DNA from: Lateolabrax maculatus
Lineage: Eukaryota; Chordata; Actinopteri; Acropomatiformes; Lateolabracidae
Length of the DNA stretch: 64,000 nucleotides
Assembly (NCBI GenBank): GCA_031216445.1
Contig: CM062211.1
Span: 4,600,001 to 4,664,000 of the forward strand
Reading direction: 5' to 3'
Shown here piece after piece: positions 11,609 to 24,297 of the stretch. A program made the translations under genes and the position numbers. The notes under the pieces are model-generated. The model ran no database searches. It had not been told where the DNA came from and saw only the letters and a program-made list of their open reading frames with translations. Positions within the stretch are counted from its first letter, which is position 1. The number at the start of each line of letters is the position of its first letter.

Positions 11609-14600
11609 CAGCCAGCTCTTTGTCCCAGTCACTTACTAAGCCCATTGATCCACCACCTGCTCTGACCACAGAGGGTCCGGCCAGCTTGGGAAACTGAAGT
11701 CTGAGGAAGCACGGTTGCTTACAGCGTGGGCGCAAAGGGGAAGGAAACATCCGACACACACACACACGCATAACATCCACAAAGATGTAGCCAGCTGAAA
11801 TCAAGGTTTTCACTGTGGCAGATGAAAGGAACAGTTTGTGAATTAATTCCTTTGAAAACGTGCTAGTTCTGAGTTTGAATCGGGATATTTGAGTCAATGT
11901 TACTAAAAAAGGTGCAGGACTCATATCTAATGAAATGTAGAGTTTAATAAATCATTTTAATGCAATTTTAATATTTGAGTTAGTTGCATAGTGTAGAGAG
12001 AGACTCTCTGCATTTGCTAGTCCAGTTTCGAATGTCTTGGCTGGCGGGGAAGCTGTCAATCACACTCGAGTCCTTATTGGGTCCCAGTCTTATAGTAGAT
12101 CTGTATAAGTAATGTGTATATATATCCAAGTCATTTGGTAACCATGGTAACACATACGTGCATTAGTGCCCGAATGCGGGGGACTTTCCTTAATCAATCA
12201 GAAATCTAAAAGGAGTCCAAACATAGTTGTGTTTTGCTTGTGTCCCCCTTTATTTAATCCGGAAGTTCCTCATTCAAAATGAAGTGAAACATTCAGTAGT
12301 GACCATACAGTGACTACCTGCAGTAAAATAACATAATTGTTCATAAAATGAGCTGCAGTCTTGACTAATAATGTTTATAGTCAGTTATATCTTTGTGAAT
12401 TATTTGTGACACAAGGGAATATGAGCAAACACATAAGGCACCGTAAACTGCAGCCTGAGCGGCTGTCAGTCACCAGAATTTGATTTCCCTGACTTGGCTC
12501 CATTTAGCGCAGATGTTGTAGGATGACCGTTGCCAAAAATGTGACTTAATGCTTACAGCTCTTGGTTTCATTTGTAAAAAGTCAGTGTGAACACGAACCA
12601 GACCAGAACTAAACGGCAATAGTGCTGAACCAAACTACCCAAAGAGATCAAGGTGACGACACATGAACATATGACTCTCGATGTGCAGAAGTATTTTGTT
12701 TGGCTTGTTTATCCCAGGGGCTTGAACTCTGATATCAATCTGAAACTTTTGTTATTTACTGACAACTTTTCCCCCATGCTGAGTAAAACTTGAGCTATTT
12801 TCTAACTTTTGACTGCATATTGACAACATGAGCTGTGAATTTTGGAAAGCTGCCACTGGCCACCTAACACCTGGAGCTTAAACGCCTTGGCCAGAGACAT
12901 CACAGTAGCAGCAGCTGTCAGTGCAGGGGCAGATGAGTCTGATTTACTTCCTCTGCACAGATTTTTCCCCATTTGGGACTTGAAATGGTGATCCTGCAGT
13001 CACAAGCCTGTTTCTCTAAGTGGTGGGTCGCTGCCGGTCTGGTGAGTGGACTGAGGCCAACTGAGCAGCTGCTGGAAGCTGAGGAGCAGAAACCAGCACG
13101 GCACCAGCATCTGCAAGCTTTTCAGCTAATCTACATACATAATGTGCTCTTTTTGTCTGAACCAGCGTTCACAATGCGAGAAATCCACAAGTCAGTTGAA
13201 GAGCTATCATTTCCTGCAGAACTAATCCCACAGAAAAACTTGGCCGATGTGTGGACGGTCAGTAAGAGTAATGGTCAACAAAGATCTGCTATTGCTTTTC
13301 ACAAACATCTGCCACCAGCAGATAATTCCCTTCACTTCCTGTTTGTCCTTCCAAAGTTATTTTTTTTTGTTTTATGAGCAAAACTCCAGTCGCATCCATC
13401 ACTGGAGTGAATGATACTTGACCAGACGGAGCTACGTAATCTCTACATTTCCTCGGCCAGACAGCCATTCCATGCTTTCTATTGGCGCCTGATTAGTCAT
13501 TATAAAAATAATGCTAAAGGGAATCACCTCTGACTGCTCAGAGGGCTCATAGCATAGCACTGCAAAGAACTGCATTTACTGTACAGTGTTTGGGTATCCT
13601 CTATTAATACTAAATGGTCAAGCTTTGTTATGCCTGATTGCTAATGTGAAAATGAAGATTGAAATGTCAAAGCTTTTAAAATGCTGTCCCACAACTTTCC
13701 TTAGACTTAAATTGGAAATAATGCAATAGAAAGGAGTTATAGTTATACTTCAAGCCTTTAACTAATAGCTTGTTGATCCTCTCTTAGATCCCCTAAATCC
13801 CTGGTCTTACTACTTTGAATACTGCAGGCAGATTTCCTCTCTTGGTGTTTCCCTCGGGGATAGAGCAAAAGTGCAGCAATCTACAACAAAGTGACAGACC
13901 TCTACTTTGGCCATGTCTGTACTGTGCAGTAGTTGCTTGCTGTAATAGAAGAATGAGTGTTTTTCTTTTGTATTTCCTGTAGGCCTGTAAAACATCATCG
14001 TTAATGCAAATGAGATTCCTCACATTTGAGGCTTGGCGTTCCCAGTGGTCGGACCGGTCAGAAATGCGAACATGCCCGTTTTTCCCAGTAGAGCTTGCGG
14101 CTGCTGTGTTTTGGGGAATAGTTTTGGTTGGATTTATTGGTGTAGGAGCTAATGATTTCTGGGAATTTTTTTCCTGAAATTGGGAGCGGGAGCTTGTTTC
14201 TACAGAACCATACAGTCGACCGCATATTTGATCCCGGAAGGAATCATCTGCAACCACTGAGCAAGCCAGTGAAGATGATGAGAACGAGGAATGACAGGAG
14301 CGTGGTACGAGGGGCTTTCAACTCAGTGGAGATTTGAGTCTGGTTCTGTTTCTTTCCACTGGGTTGAATATGTCTCTTTTCACTGTTTTTCAGCTTCGTG
14401 ATAATAGATAAGAGACGGAAAATGTAGAACATGGATGTGATTCAGTGGCTAGAGAGAAATGTGAGGCAGGTTTGGAGACGGAAGTTAAGATTAATCGGAG
14501 GAAGAAAAGTGTGACATACCCCCAAAAAAGTCCCTATGGTCTTTACCCTTTAGAGATTACCTGTATACTTGTAATGGATGGATTTGACCCTCGTCTCATT

Positions 14601-15030
14601 TTAGGATTGCAGATAGTGTCAGCTAAACCCATGTGATGTAAAACCATAAATGCATTTTGTGGCTTAAGGATTTCACACAGTGCCTGTGCGAAGCCTTCAA
14701 AAGTCTCACTCACCTCACGGCACACTCTGCAATCCCTCTCTCGTGTAAAACCTCACGCCCTCTGACAGTGCAGTTTCCCGTAATTGTACAGACATCCAAA
14801 GGAATTAGAAGCGCACCCAGGTTTTTGAATGGTGTGAAGGAATTTATTTTTTTTCATTTCTCTGAAGAACCGTGCTCAAACACAAGAACGGCAGGCGGGG
14901 GATGGCAGAAGAGGCCCATTCAGCAGAAAATATTGAAGCCTCGCAACACTAATCCTCCTCATTATAGACAGACATCATTAGCAAACCGCAGAGACCTTCC
15001 TCGCAATACGGATGACTGTGCAGTTTCACT

Positions 15031-15034
<4 letters not shown>

Positions 15035-15066
<32 letters not shown>
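15035..15066. repeat. (TG)n microsatellite
   Basis: A pure GT/TG tract of about 32 bases in the large intron. Confidence 0.95.
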
Positions 15067-15068
<2 letters not shown>

Positions 15069-15294
15069 AGCTTCTAGCGACCTCAGCAAAGGATTTCAGG
15101 GAAAAACAAACACTTGTCAAAATCTTACATGAATGCAGAGATGCAGAGACAACATCTGTCAGCAGAAGGCTGTGCAGGTTGCGTACATCACAGAATCACC
15201 ATTTTAAAGTCAACTCTTTCTTGTTGCTTTTATTTGTGGTTTTGGATTTTAAAGTGTGTCCTGGATCAGGTTTAGATCAGCTCTTTGCAGTCTT

Positions 15295-15650
15295 GTTGTG
15301 AGGTTAGGTTTGGGCGAACATCAGTATACTAACATGCTGCTGTTTAGCAGGTATAATGTTTACCGTGATCAACGTCGTAGTTTAGCATGTTACCATGTTA
15401 CCATTTGCTTACAAGCAGTTAACACAAACTCTGAGTAAAGAGTTCCCTTTTGTTATGCAATTACTTATTGTCATGAATAAAAGTACCGGACAAATTAAAA
15501 AAAATTACTAAACTCCTTAGGAATCATCTTGGGGGAGACCTGAATGTGTGTACCAAATTTCATGGCAATCCGTCCAATAGTTGTGGAGGTATTTGAGTCC
15601 GGACCAAAATGGTGAATCCTAAGAGCCATGCTGCTATTATGGCTAAAAAC
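15295..15650 (-). repeat. Fish interspersed repeat, copy 1 (minus orientation)
   Basis: The right part holds 'tttcatggcaatccgtccaa', the reverse complement of the 'attgccatgaaatt' module in the copy at 28425-28905. The left part has the 'tactaacatgctgctg' and 'tttagcatgttaccatg' wording that matches, in reverse, the 'aaacatcagcatgttagc' module of that copy. The two copies therefore lie in opposite orientation. The family is familiar from percomorph sequence but I cannot name it reliably. No coding capacity is visible. Confidence 0.6.
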
Positions 15651-18600
15651 AAACTATGTAGTCAGTGACCATAAATCTTTCAACTAAACTGAACTTAACA
15701 AACTCTTTCAAATCAGCAAAGCGATTATTAATATCCACTTGAGCTAGGAAAGTCAAACTGTTCAGTATTTTTGCGCTTGGCCTTTGAGGTCTAATTGAGT
15801 CTAGGGTTTCTTGGAGACTATAAAAGCCCACCAGTCTCATCTGGGCCCCATCTGTTGGCAGCCTTCACACCAGCCAGACAAGAGGACAAACGGCACGAGC
15901 CACTCAGTAGTATCATCTTCACCGGCCTGACGTTTCATCGTCAGCACAGCTCGCTATTAATCTCCGCTTCTAATTGATCGTGTTCCTAATTTGTGTCTCT
16001 GGCCCGGGTTCCTCCAAGCCCAGACCAACTGGCATCTGTGTCACACTATTCCTCAGGTCGTTAATTTGAGTATACCAACCCTGGCTGTCAGGCAACTCAC
16101 CTATTATGAGAGTCAGTTGGTCTGGAAATACACCGACAAATGGATGATGGGAACTCTGAGCCTCTCAAACATCCCTGATGTCATTGAGCATGTCCAGCAA
16201 GGCAGATGGCCAGTTTAGACTGCTGAAACCATAGCTGTACAGGGGGTATAATTCATTGTCTTTCTTGTTCACAGTCTGGATGGCTTGATGGTAGAACGTG
16301 AACGTGTGACTGGAAGCTTTCAAGTCCCTTGTCAGATGAAAAATCTGGCAAGTAAAAGAAAGTGATAAATGTCGTCTGTTTCAAAGGCTGGGGCAGCAAC
16401 AACACAAAATCCTTTTTAGGCAGATTTTAGGCCTTGAAATATTTGTCCAAAACATTCATTACCATGAAGGAATTCAATGTCATATCCATAAATAGCAGCT
16501 GTTTTCAGCCAAAATGCTCCGACAAACCCACCTCAGACTACTTTTATTTCTTGTTCGCCTTTTTGCTGTGTGATTCAGAGGTGATGGTATATGTCAGTGT
16601 TGTGTTTACAGCTCGTTTCCACTGCTGCCAAGTGGCCAAAAAGATGAGTTATTGGAGATTTAAACTGTTGACTCTGTAGACCAAATACCTGTTTTGAGTA
16701 TCCCTCCCTCCCGATCTTTAGGTTGAAAAGCTGGTTTTACTTTGGCTTGTTCCTCCATGTAGGATGGCAACAGTTAATGGATTCTAACAGCAACACATTT
16801 TAAGGGTGAGAACAGTCCTGCAAGCATAATACAATTCTCAGCTAACATGCTACTGTAGCAACAAATTCGAGCTGTGTATTTCGATATATTTGCAGGAACT
16901 TGAGGTCATGGAACATACTGAGGGTACGGACGAACAGCAGAGAAGTAGAATATGGTGCAAAAGTGGGTTTGAGAAATGTCTATGTATGTGTTCCAACCAG
17001 AAGTTTCATTTAGATGCCGCCACCGGAAGGAGAAAAATGCACTGTTCTCATTTTTACTGCCAGACGTAGAAGTCTGCTCACCAGCTGGTTGAGAGATGCT
17101 GGAGCTTGTCCTTAATCATTAGTTTAAATTTTGTACTGTATTCCACCATCAGTGTAGGATAAATATGTGATAAACACAGAGCCAGGAGCTTTTACAGAGA
17201 CCACGGTACAAATCCTGATCCTGGACTGCATTGCCTTTGACGTTTATAGCATTAAAGGGAAGATTTGATGTTTATCCCACTTACATATTTCACCAAACAC
17301 ACACTGCACGAGCCATCTTGTGTCTTGTGTCCATATGTTTCATTATTAGTGCACTAGGTGTGGAAAGGACTGCATGATGACTGTGCAATGCCCAGAACTG
17401 GGACATCTTAAAACCAGTATCAAGGACTCGGGGTGTGATCCAGTTTTGAACGTTTAGCCGCTCAAGTGCCTGAGCAGCTGTTGTGCTAAAACTCCTCATT
17501 GCCCTCACACTTAGTTCTCTGACCCCTTTTTGTTTTTGTTTTTTTTTTGCGAGAGGTGGGTGTTCTGGTGCTCAACTTGACCCTCTCATATGTTAGCCAG
17601 TTGAGCAGCATGAACAGAGCACCCGGGGGCTCGTTACAGGCACACTTGTAGCTCAATTGGAAGCTTTTAATCACTCATTATAACTGAACGACATGGGCAG
17701 ATGTTCTGTTAAGGGAGCACAGAGCTGGCTTGTTAAAACAGGCACAGTGAAAGACTGGTAACCTTTGATCCAGCTCCAGTTTGTTTGACTGTGACGCCCC
17801 AGCTGCAGTCTTCTTGACTATTAGACTAGTACGTGAGGCCACCGTGGCTTGATCTTCCCTCTCCCGCCTCCCTGCACACCCGACCCGCCTGGCACCCTCC
17901 TCAGCCACCCGCAGCATGACACGACAAGTGTCACGGCTGCAAGTGATCGCAGAGAGTCACTCTCATTCCTCACCGCCTGAACAAAAGGAGGCTTGTAGTT
18001 TTCACCGCCTAATAAAATGAAAACAACAACTGTATTCAGTGTGTTTAAAAAATTCATGACTTCTTGGGATTATTTTTAACACTTGCTCCCCAGAATGCAG
18101 TTGACTATTGACTCTTTGGAGGATTGTCCAAACTCAGACATCAGTCAGTAAGTACACAAAGAATGCTCTTGATTATCAATCCAGCTTTTACTAAACCAAA
18201 GGGATAAAGGAGGTAAAACAGCTTTCTCTGGATACAGCGCTCACTCTCTGCTCTGTAAAAGAGACGGTCAATTTCAATGTTTTGTGAGCAGAGAATTTCT
18301 TGCAACTGACCATACCTGATGTAGGTGATTAAGGTGAATATTTGACATCTCAGGTCTCTCTCCCAGGAACCAAGCTGGGCTGTGAATTGGTTTTGGCGCA
18401 GTAGCTGCAAGGGGTATTGCAACTTTCCTTCATCACTTCATCAAGTGATGCACAATCGCTGGAAAAGGAGAGGCTGTTAAACCGTGAATTAATTTTTTTT
18501 TGGCGAGTCACAAACACTCTGACATGAATATTTATCAGAATTTGATCAATTCAGTCCACTAACACTGCACTGAGGTTTTGTGCAGGTGAAATGGAAGAAA

Positions 18601-20124
18601 AGCAGCACATTACCGGCATTACTATTCAGTGTTGCAAAATACATGTATAGGAGGAGGTAATATAAATGTACTTAGCCGCTGCACCTGATTTATCACTGCT
18701 GACTGACCATCGCAGTAGCGGAAACTGCATCTGACATTTAACATCTGGAAAATCTGCAGCACTGTTCTATCGGACACACACGGAGGCTGATCCTATAGCC
18801 AGATTTAAACAGTGGGTATGAAAGAGAGGGAGAGAAACAGTGAGACAACGTCAGACAGTGAACATGCTCAGTGACTGCAGTGGCCTAAAGACTATTGCAG
18901 CAAAAAGCACTATAACACAAAAATAAAGAGTAATGTGACTATCTGTTATTTTTCCTCCACCCGCTGCTTCATTTTCAGTCAGGTACATTGTGATTAAAGC
19001 AGCCAATAATACCCATTAAGTAGGCCTGTTATATTATGTTTTATCTGTTTACTGCAAAAAACTTTACCAGAAACCCCCCATACTGATTTTTCATAACCCA
19101 CTCCATCACTGGTCTTTTTGTTTAACTAATAACTCCTCACATATACAGTGTGGCCACCCTCCTTAAGGATGAATGCACATTTGCAGCTCCAAAAGTGGCT
19201 GAACTTTATGCAAATCAGATTAACTGCTGTTAGTCTCATTTACATCTACAGATCTAGTAAATACCCTGAAAAAAGTGACGCAAAATTTACAATTCCAAAA
19301 ATGTATCTAAAAATGTTGTTTTCTCTTATGCAATGTCATAATACATGCTGTATTTTCAGCTTCAAGGTTTGCTCAAATGAAGTAAAAGCCGGAAGATTGG
19401 AAATAAAAGTCATGTTGTTTCATCGCTCTTTGTACTTTACAGTCTGCATTGCAATAAGACTTCATAAGAAGGCATTGCTTTGTTTTAATCCAGGATAGTA
19501 GGACAAAAAGGTTGAAAAGGAAGCAGTGGGGCTGTGGAGGTATTTCTGACACTGCATCATAGCCGGTCAGCAGGTTATGCAAACAGATGCCTGAAGAGTC
19601 AGCAGCTTAACCTCACTGACCCTTTTGGGAGAAACGGCCTCAGACGGGGCCGACAGCCGAATTTGTCACCTGTCAACAGTAATGCTATCCATCATGCTGG
19701 TGATGTTTACCTACGCTGAACAGGACTGTAACAGTTCATGTGTCAGAGAGACAGAAGACAGCCGAGTCGTGGTCCTCTCGTCCCGGAAAAACATCCTCCG
19801 CTCATTCATCCTCTTCTGCGACTTACTTTACTCTGGTATGAAGATTAATTATAACGCTTCTACATCTGCTTCCAGCAGTTTGTTATATATTTACTTAGAA
19901 AGCCATCAGCTGAGAAGAGGTTAACTAAGATTTGTTTTGTAGCTGCATCTAAGTCTTTTTTCAGCCCAGTTGTTTAATATTTTACCTTTAAGGGACACTC
20001 CATCGATTTTACATGTCAACTTCTATTTACTGGTCACAGGGAAACTGCACAGTCTGAAAAAAAACAGTTGTATAATGGTTTCTGTTGCTCTGGCAACACT
20101 GAGACTTCATGATTTTAGTAGACA

Positions 20125-20146
20125 GTCAGGATGGCCGAGCGGTCAG
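20125..20146 (+). repeat. tRNA-Leu-like A-box fragment
   Basis: The first 22 bases, starting GTCAGGATGGCCGAGCGGT, match the 5' end of a tRNA-Leu. The anticodon arm and a B box do not follow, so this is not a tRNA gene. It may be the head of a truncated tRNA-derived SINE or a tRNA pseudogene fragment. Confidence 0.4.
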
Positions 20147-20610
20147 TGTTTTGAACAAACTCTCCCTGGATAACTACAGTTAGAAAAGTTCTGAAAGATG
20201 TGGGCATTTAGGGGCCAGGGGCTGTCAACAAAATGCTCTATTGAGTTGCATTATGGGTAACGTAGGACCCAGTTTTGGAGCTCAGGCTAAAATGTGTCGA
20301 AATTTAAAATTGAGAACAAAGATTGAAAAAGGGGGCAGATCCAATAACACCAAGGGCAATCTTTGCGTGTGCTTTGCATCATTTTGCTTTTTTTTTGAGA
20401 CGCACAATCAACAGAAGTGATAATGAGATCTGACTTGAGCAGTGAAAAGGGATTTAAAGAGATTAACACAGAGATGAATGAGGTGGCTCATTCATCATTG
20501 TCATCCATGAAATATCTTTGTTTGACATTCTCTCTGTGTGTCTCTCTTTCTCCCTTCCTCTCTCTCTCTCTCTGCCACTCGTTCGCACACAGCCTACAGA
20601 CACATGTGGA

Positions 20611-20785
20611 CACACACCCTGTCTGTGCAGCAGATGCGCAAAGCCACATGGAGGCCCTCCAAGTTATTTGATGCTGTAAACATTTGAAATGAAACCACCA
20701 TATATAATTGAGACATCCATGGATATAGGCCTGTGTTACCATGCAGATCCTGTTGATTATACATCATGTGTGTTTATATGCTGAC
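20611..20785. repeat. Duplicated intronic element, copy 1
   Basis: Shares an ordered series of blocks with 24121-24297: 'ctgtgcagcagatgc', 'ggccctccaagttatttg', 'gtaaacatttgaaa', 'taattgag', 'gttaccatgcagat', 'ttgattatacatcat'. The blocks keep order and spacing, at roughly 70% identity by eye. It is non-coding. It could be an unrecognised repeat family or a local duplication of a regulatory element. Confidence 0.55.
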
Positions 20786-23700
20786 TGAGCTCGTACTGTA
20801 GTTTCTTAAAGACCTAGGAACGTCACACAGCCAGTAAAATCCTTAAAGAAAATTACTGTTTTATTTACAAGAATATGAGATATGATGGGATAAAAATCCG
20901 CCACAAGCTTGTTTTGTCTCTGAAGCCTCGGCTACTTGAATTGAATCATTTTAGTTTGGCTTTTTGGCGTTAGAAAAAGTTTCATAGTGTACAGTTTCAT
21001 AACATTTAGGCTGCTATGAATGCAAACATTGACTTTGTAAGCCTGAGCAGGCCAGATCAATCTGGATGTATGAGGTTTGCACTCATGGTGGTTCTAAAAA
21101 TGAGCCAGATTTTAGGAAAGACAGCCTCAGCTCCTCAGCATCCTCAGCTATCAGCCATTGAAAGATTTCAGTCAGGGCAAGGGATTATGGGGACTGCCAC
21201 CGTGATCGATATTGCATAAAACATTTCTTCAGCCGAATGCCAGATGAGAAAAAAGTTTTTTTCCTTCGGATTTTGACATGATGAGCGATGATCGCTGGAT
21301 TATGAGACGGGATCCTTTGCCCTCTGCCCATCAGCTGCTCTAAAGCTCTGTCTCTTCTGATCCGTTTTGAGTCATCGTCTGTCAGCAGCTGTCTGCTTTG
21401 GACGCATGGAGAGCGAGAGGGCATGGCGAAAGAGGAATCAGTGGAGTTTCTGGACCCGACCCGAAGAGAAGAGTTGACAGAGAGGTGATGGAGAATGAGA
21501 GAAGTGGTTTGTTTGGTAAAAGGGTGGCTGAGCGGCTTCAGATTCTGACAGTGTAGTCAAGCACTCTAAGCTGCCATGTCCTTCAGGTCTTGGCTATTCA
21601 TGGGAAAAAACATACAAATAATTCTCGCCTTCAATTTGAAAACCTTTGGGCTACAACTCAGCTGCAAGGAGCAGAGAGACTTGGCTTTGTCTGCATGTAA
21701 GTGTTTGGCTCACAAAGCAGCTCAGCTCAACGGCAATGATTAATAAAGTATATTCTGGCTGTAAAAAGCATCACAGTTATGTGTCGCCTCAGCATGAGTG
21801 ATGAGCCCTGCCTCGTTAGGTTTTGAGTGCCAAGAGGAATTAATAGGTACAGAAAGCGTGTATTTATCTTCTCGACTTTCTGCCATGTGCGCTGAATGGA
21901 AGAAAAAGACAAACTTTGATACTGGAGTGTCTGAGGCAAAACTATTGATTTTGATCTGCTGGTAGAAAGGCTTGAAACGATATCAGTGGTTTGTATGTGA
22001 ACGATTTTCATTTGATTTATTTGGATTCCCCAGCCTCGTCAGTGGACTTTGATTTCTACCTTTAACAAAAGAAGATGGAGTCTAAAGAGATGCTACAAAA
22101 GCTCATCATCTCTTCGCTGTTTTAGTTGCATTGAGGAACACAAATAACCCGCAGCCTCTAATGTCCCTGGGCCCCAGTGATGATTCAGGTTCCGACCACC
22201 AGGACAAGATTTGAGCACAATGTGCATTTGAGTGTAAAATAAATTAAGAAACATTGACAGCATTCAGAAATAATCACTGGGTTGAAAGTAAAACAGATTG
22301 GAAAGAAAATGAAGAAGTCAACTGAGTCATCCCAAAACTTAGTCACAAAATAGCTCTGTTTGTGAAGCTGGAGTCATCTGTGCTTTTAAATAACTGACTT
22401 AGGGATTTAAGGTGGCATGTATTTTCCAGTGGTTATGTAGCATTTTGGGGTAAAACCCTTCAATTATTGAGCTGTGCTCATGTGCTGTAAAGCGCTAACG
22501 CCTGGTTTTCCAGTCCTGTCTTGAAGGAGGTTGTTTTCTGTCCCGTAGGAAGTGGTAATTAAGGTGTTGGACCCTATGTATTTGACAGTTGCATCTAAGG
22601 GATAACACTTTCCAATTCCAGCCATCATACATCAGTCACTTCATACCTTTTAGAGAGAAGATGTGTCCCAGCACACTTTTCACAGGCGAGGAGGGACGTG
22701 AGCAAATTAAGCTGTAAACATGCAGATGTAGCCAGTGTCTCATTTTGTGTCTCACCAAGTCTCACTTTTTACCAGGAGTGGAAATAGTATCAAGATGTAC
22801 AAGTGAAGTAGGAATGCTACAACTTTGCTGTAGAATGTTTACCGAGAGAACGTTTAAAGCACACTCAAAGAAAACGACGAGTCACGTTTCTAGAAAGAAT
22901 GCTATCACGTGATCTTTTCCATGCAAGTGCAAAAGGACAGAGTTCACTCTAGTCTTTTAATGGAAGAAAGAAAATCTTAAAGTAGAACCACAATGGGCCA
23001 ATTTAGAACTTGTCAGCATCTTGTGAATTTGTGTTGTCATTTATTCATGGTCCACTTACGTGGTGTTTCCAAAGCTTTCAGCCGCAGCTCCTGGCCTTCC
23101 TGAGTGGATGGAGTTGCTCAGTTGTGGAGATGGTTTCATTTGTCGCTGTCAAAAAAATGGCACAATTAACCTTGTCTCGTTCTGCAGACACATTCTTGAT
23201 GAACGATCACAATCAACGCTAACCTGGTTGACAAATACATTGTGCTTCCTGTGACTGCTTCACAATAAAAGCCTCCCCATGTTTTTAGCCCACTGAATGC
23301 TTTTAATGTGACGCGGCAGCAGTAAAATGTTGGGTTAGCATTAACAGTAACTTAGTAGAAGAGGGAATTCTTTATTTTACGCGAAGCCTCGTGTCACCCA
23401 GCAATGGTAGAAGCTTTTCGGCGCTCTGCTGCCTGTGTCAGTTGGAACGTGATATTTTGATTTGCTGTGTGGCTCTGTAAATGAAACGCAGCTTAATTGA
23501 AACTGATTGTCACAGAAACTTAACAGCTCCCCCTCATTATTCTTCCAGGCTTGGTGGCAAATTTCCTTCCCGCAGTACGTGTTGCACATGTGCCCTCCTG
23601 TCACTCCCCTTTCCCCGCTCTAAGTAGATTCATGATTGGGTGAAGTGTGCCTCATCAAAATGCCCTTTTCCAAATTGCCTTTAATGGCTTATGTGGATCT

Positions 23701-24120
23701 GCCTGATGCCAGCCTGTGTCGGAAAAATAAATGATGTCGGTTTCTCAAGAAGCTGTTACAGGATGCCACAAAGCCAAACCGCCCACCAAACTAGCAGTTA
23801 AACATCGCCAGAACCCTGCGGAACATTAATGCCCCAGCCGTCATCAACGCCTTCAATCATTATTCCGCTTGTTTACGTCATTTTAGAGTTTAGGCCGACT
23901 CAAAACAAACAGCGGTTTCGTCTGAAAGCCTCAGAATTTCTGGTTGGAGTGTCACTTGAAGGCTTAGAGAAAGAATTCAAGGGGTTTCATCAGTGATTCA
24001 GTGATGCCGGTCCTCCTTTAAATAAGACAGAAATCTGTCTCCAACTAAAGAGATTTACTGTGTGTTTATGAGTTCACTCCTTTTTGTCTTTATCAGCTAT
24101 TAATCCAGCCTTCAAACACA

Positions 24121-24297
24121 CACAACACACACGCTGCCTGTGCAACAGATGCAAAATGCTACAGCAAGGCCTTCCAAGCTATTTGTTGTAAATATTTGAA
24201 ACTGAATGAGTCTAATTGAGTTGTCCCCTGATAAAAAATGGCTGTTATCATGCAAATATTGCTGATTGCATCTCATCCGTGCCTATAGGCTGTTTAT
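24121..24297. repeat. Duplicated intronic element, copy 2
   Basis: Counterpart of 20611-20785, in the same orientation, about 3.5 kb downstream in the same intron: 'ctgtgcaacagatgc', 'ggccttccaagctatttg', 'gtaaatatttgaaa', 'taattgag', 'gttatcatgcaaat', 'ctgattgcatctcat'. This copy has an intact ATGCAAAT octamer, which is ATGCAGAT in copy 1. Confidence 0.55.

Noticed and set aside
12973..13377. 134-aa frame on the + strand
   Set aside because: No similarity I can name and no start or splice context; ends in a T-rich tract.
13793..14257. 154-aa frame on the minus strand
   Set aside because: No recognisable family or splice context, ordinary intronic composition; the overlapping frame in another phase shows the region is simply stop-poor.
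21523..21590. Second tRNA A-box-like sequence (GGTGGCTGAGCGGCTTCAG)
   Set aside because: No anticodon stem, T-loop or B box follows; it cannot fold as a tRNA and no SINE body is recognisable.
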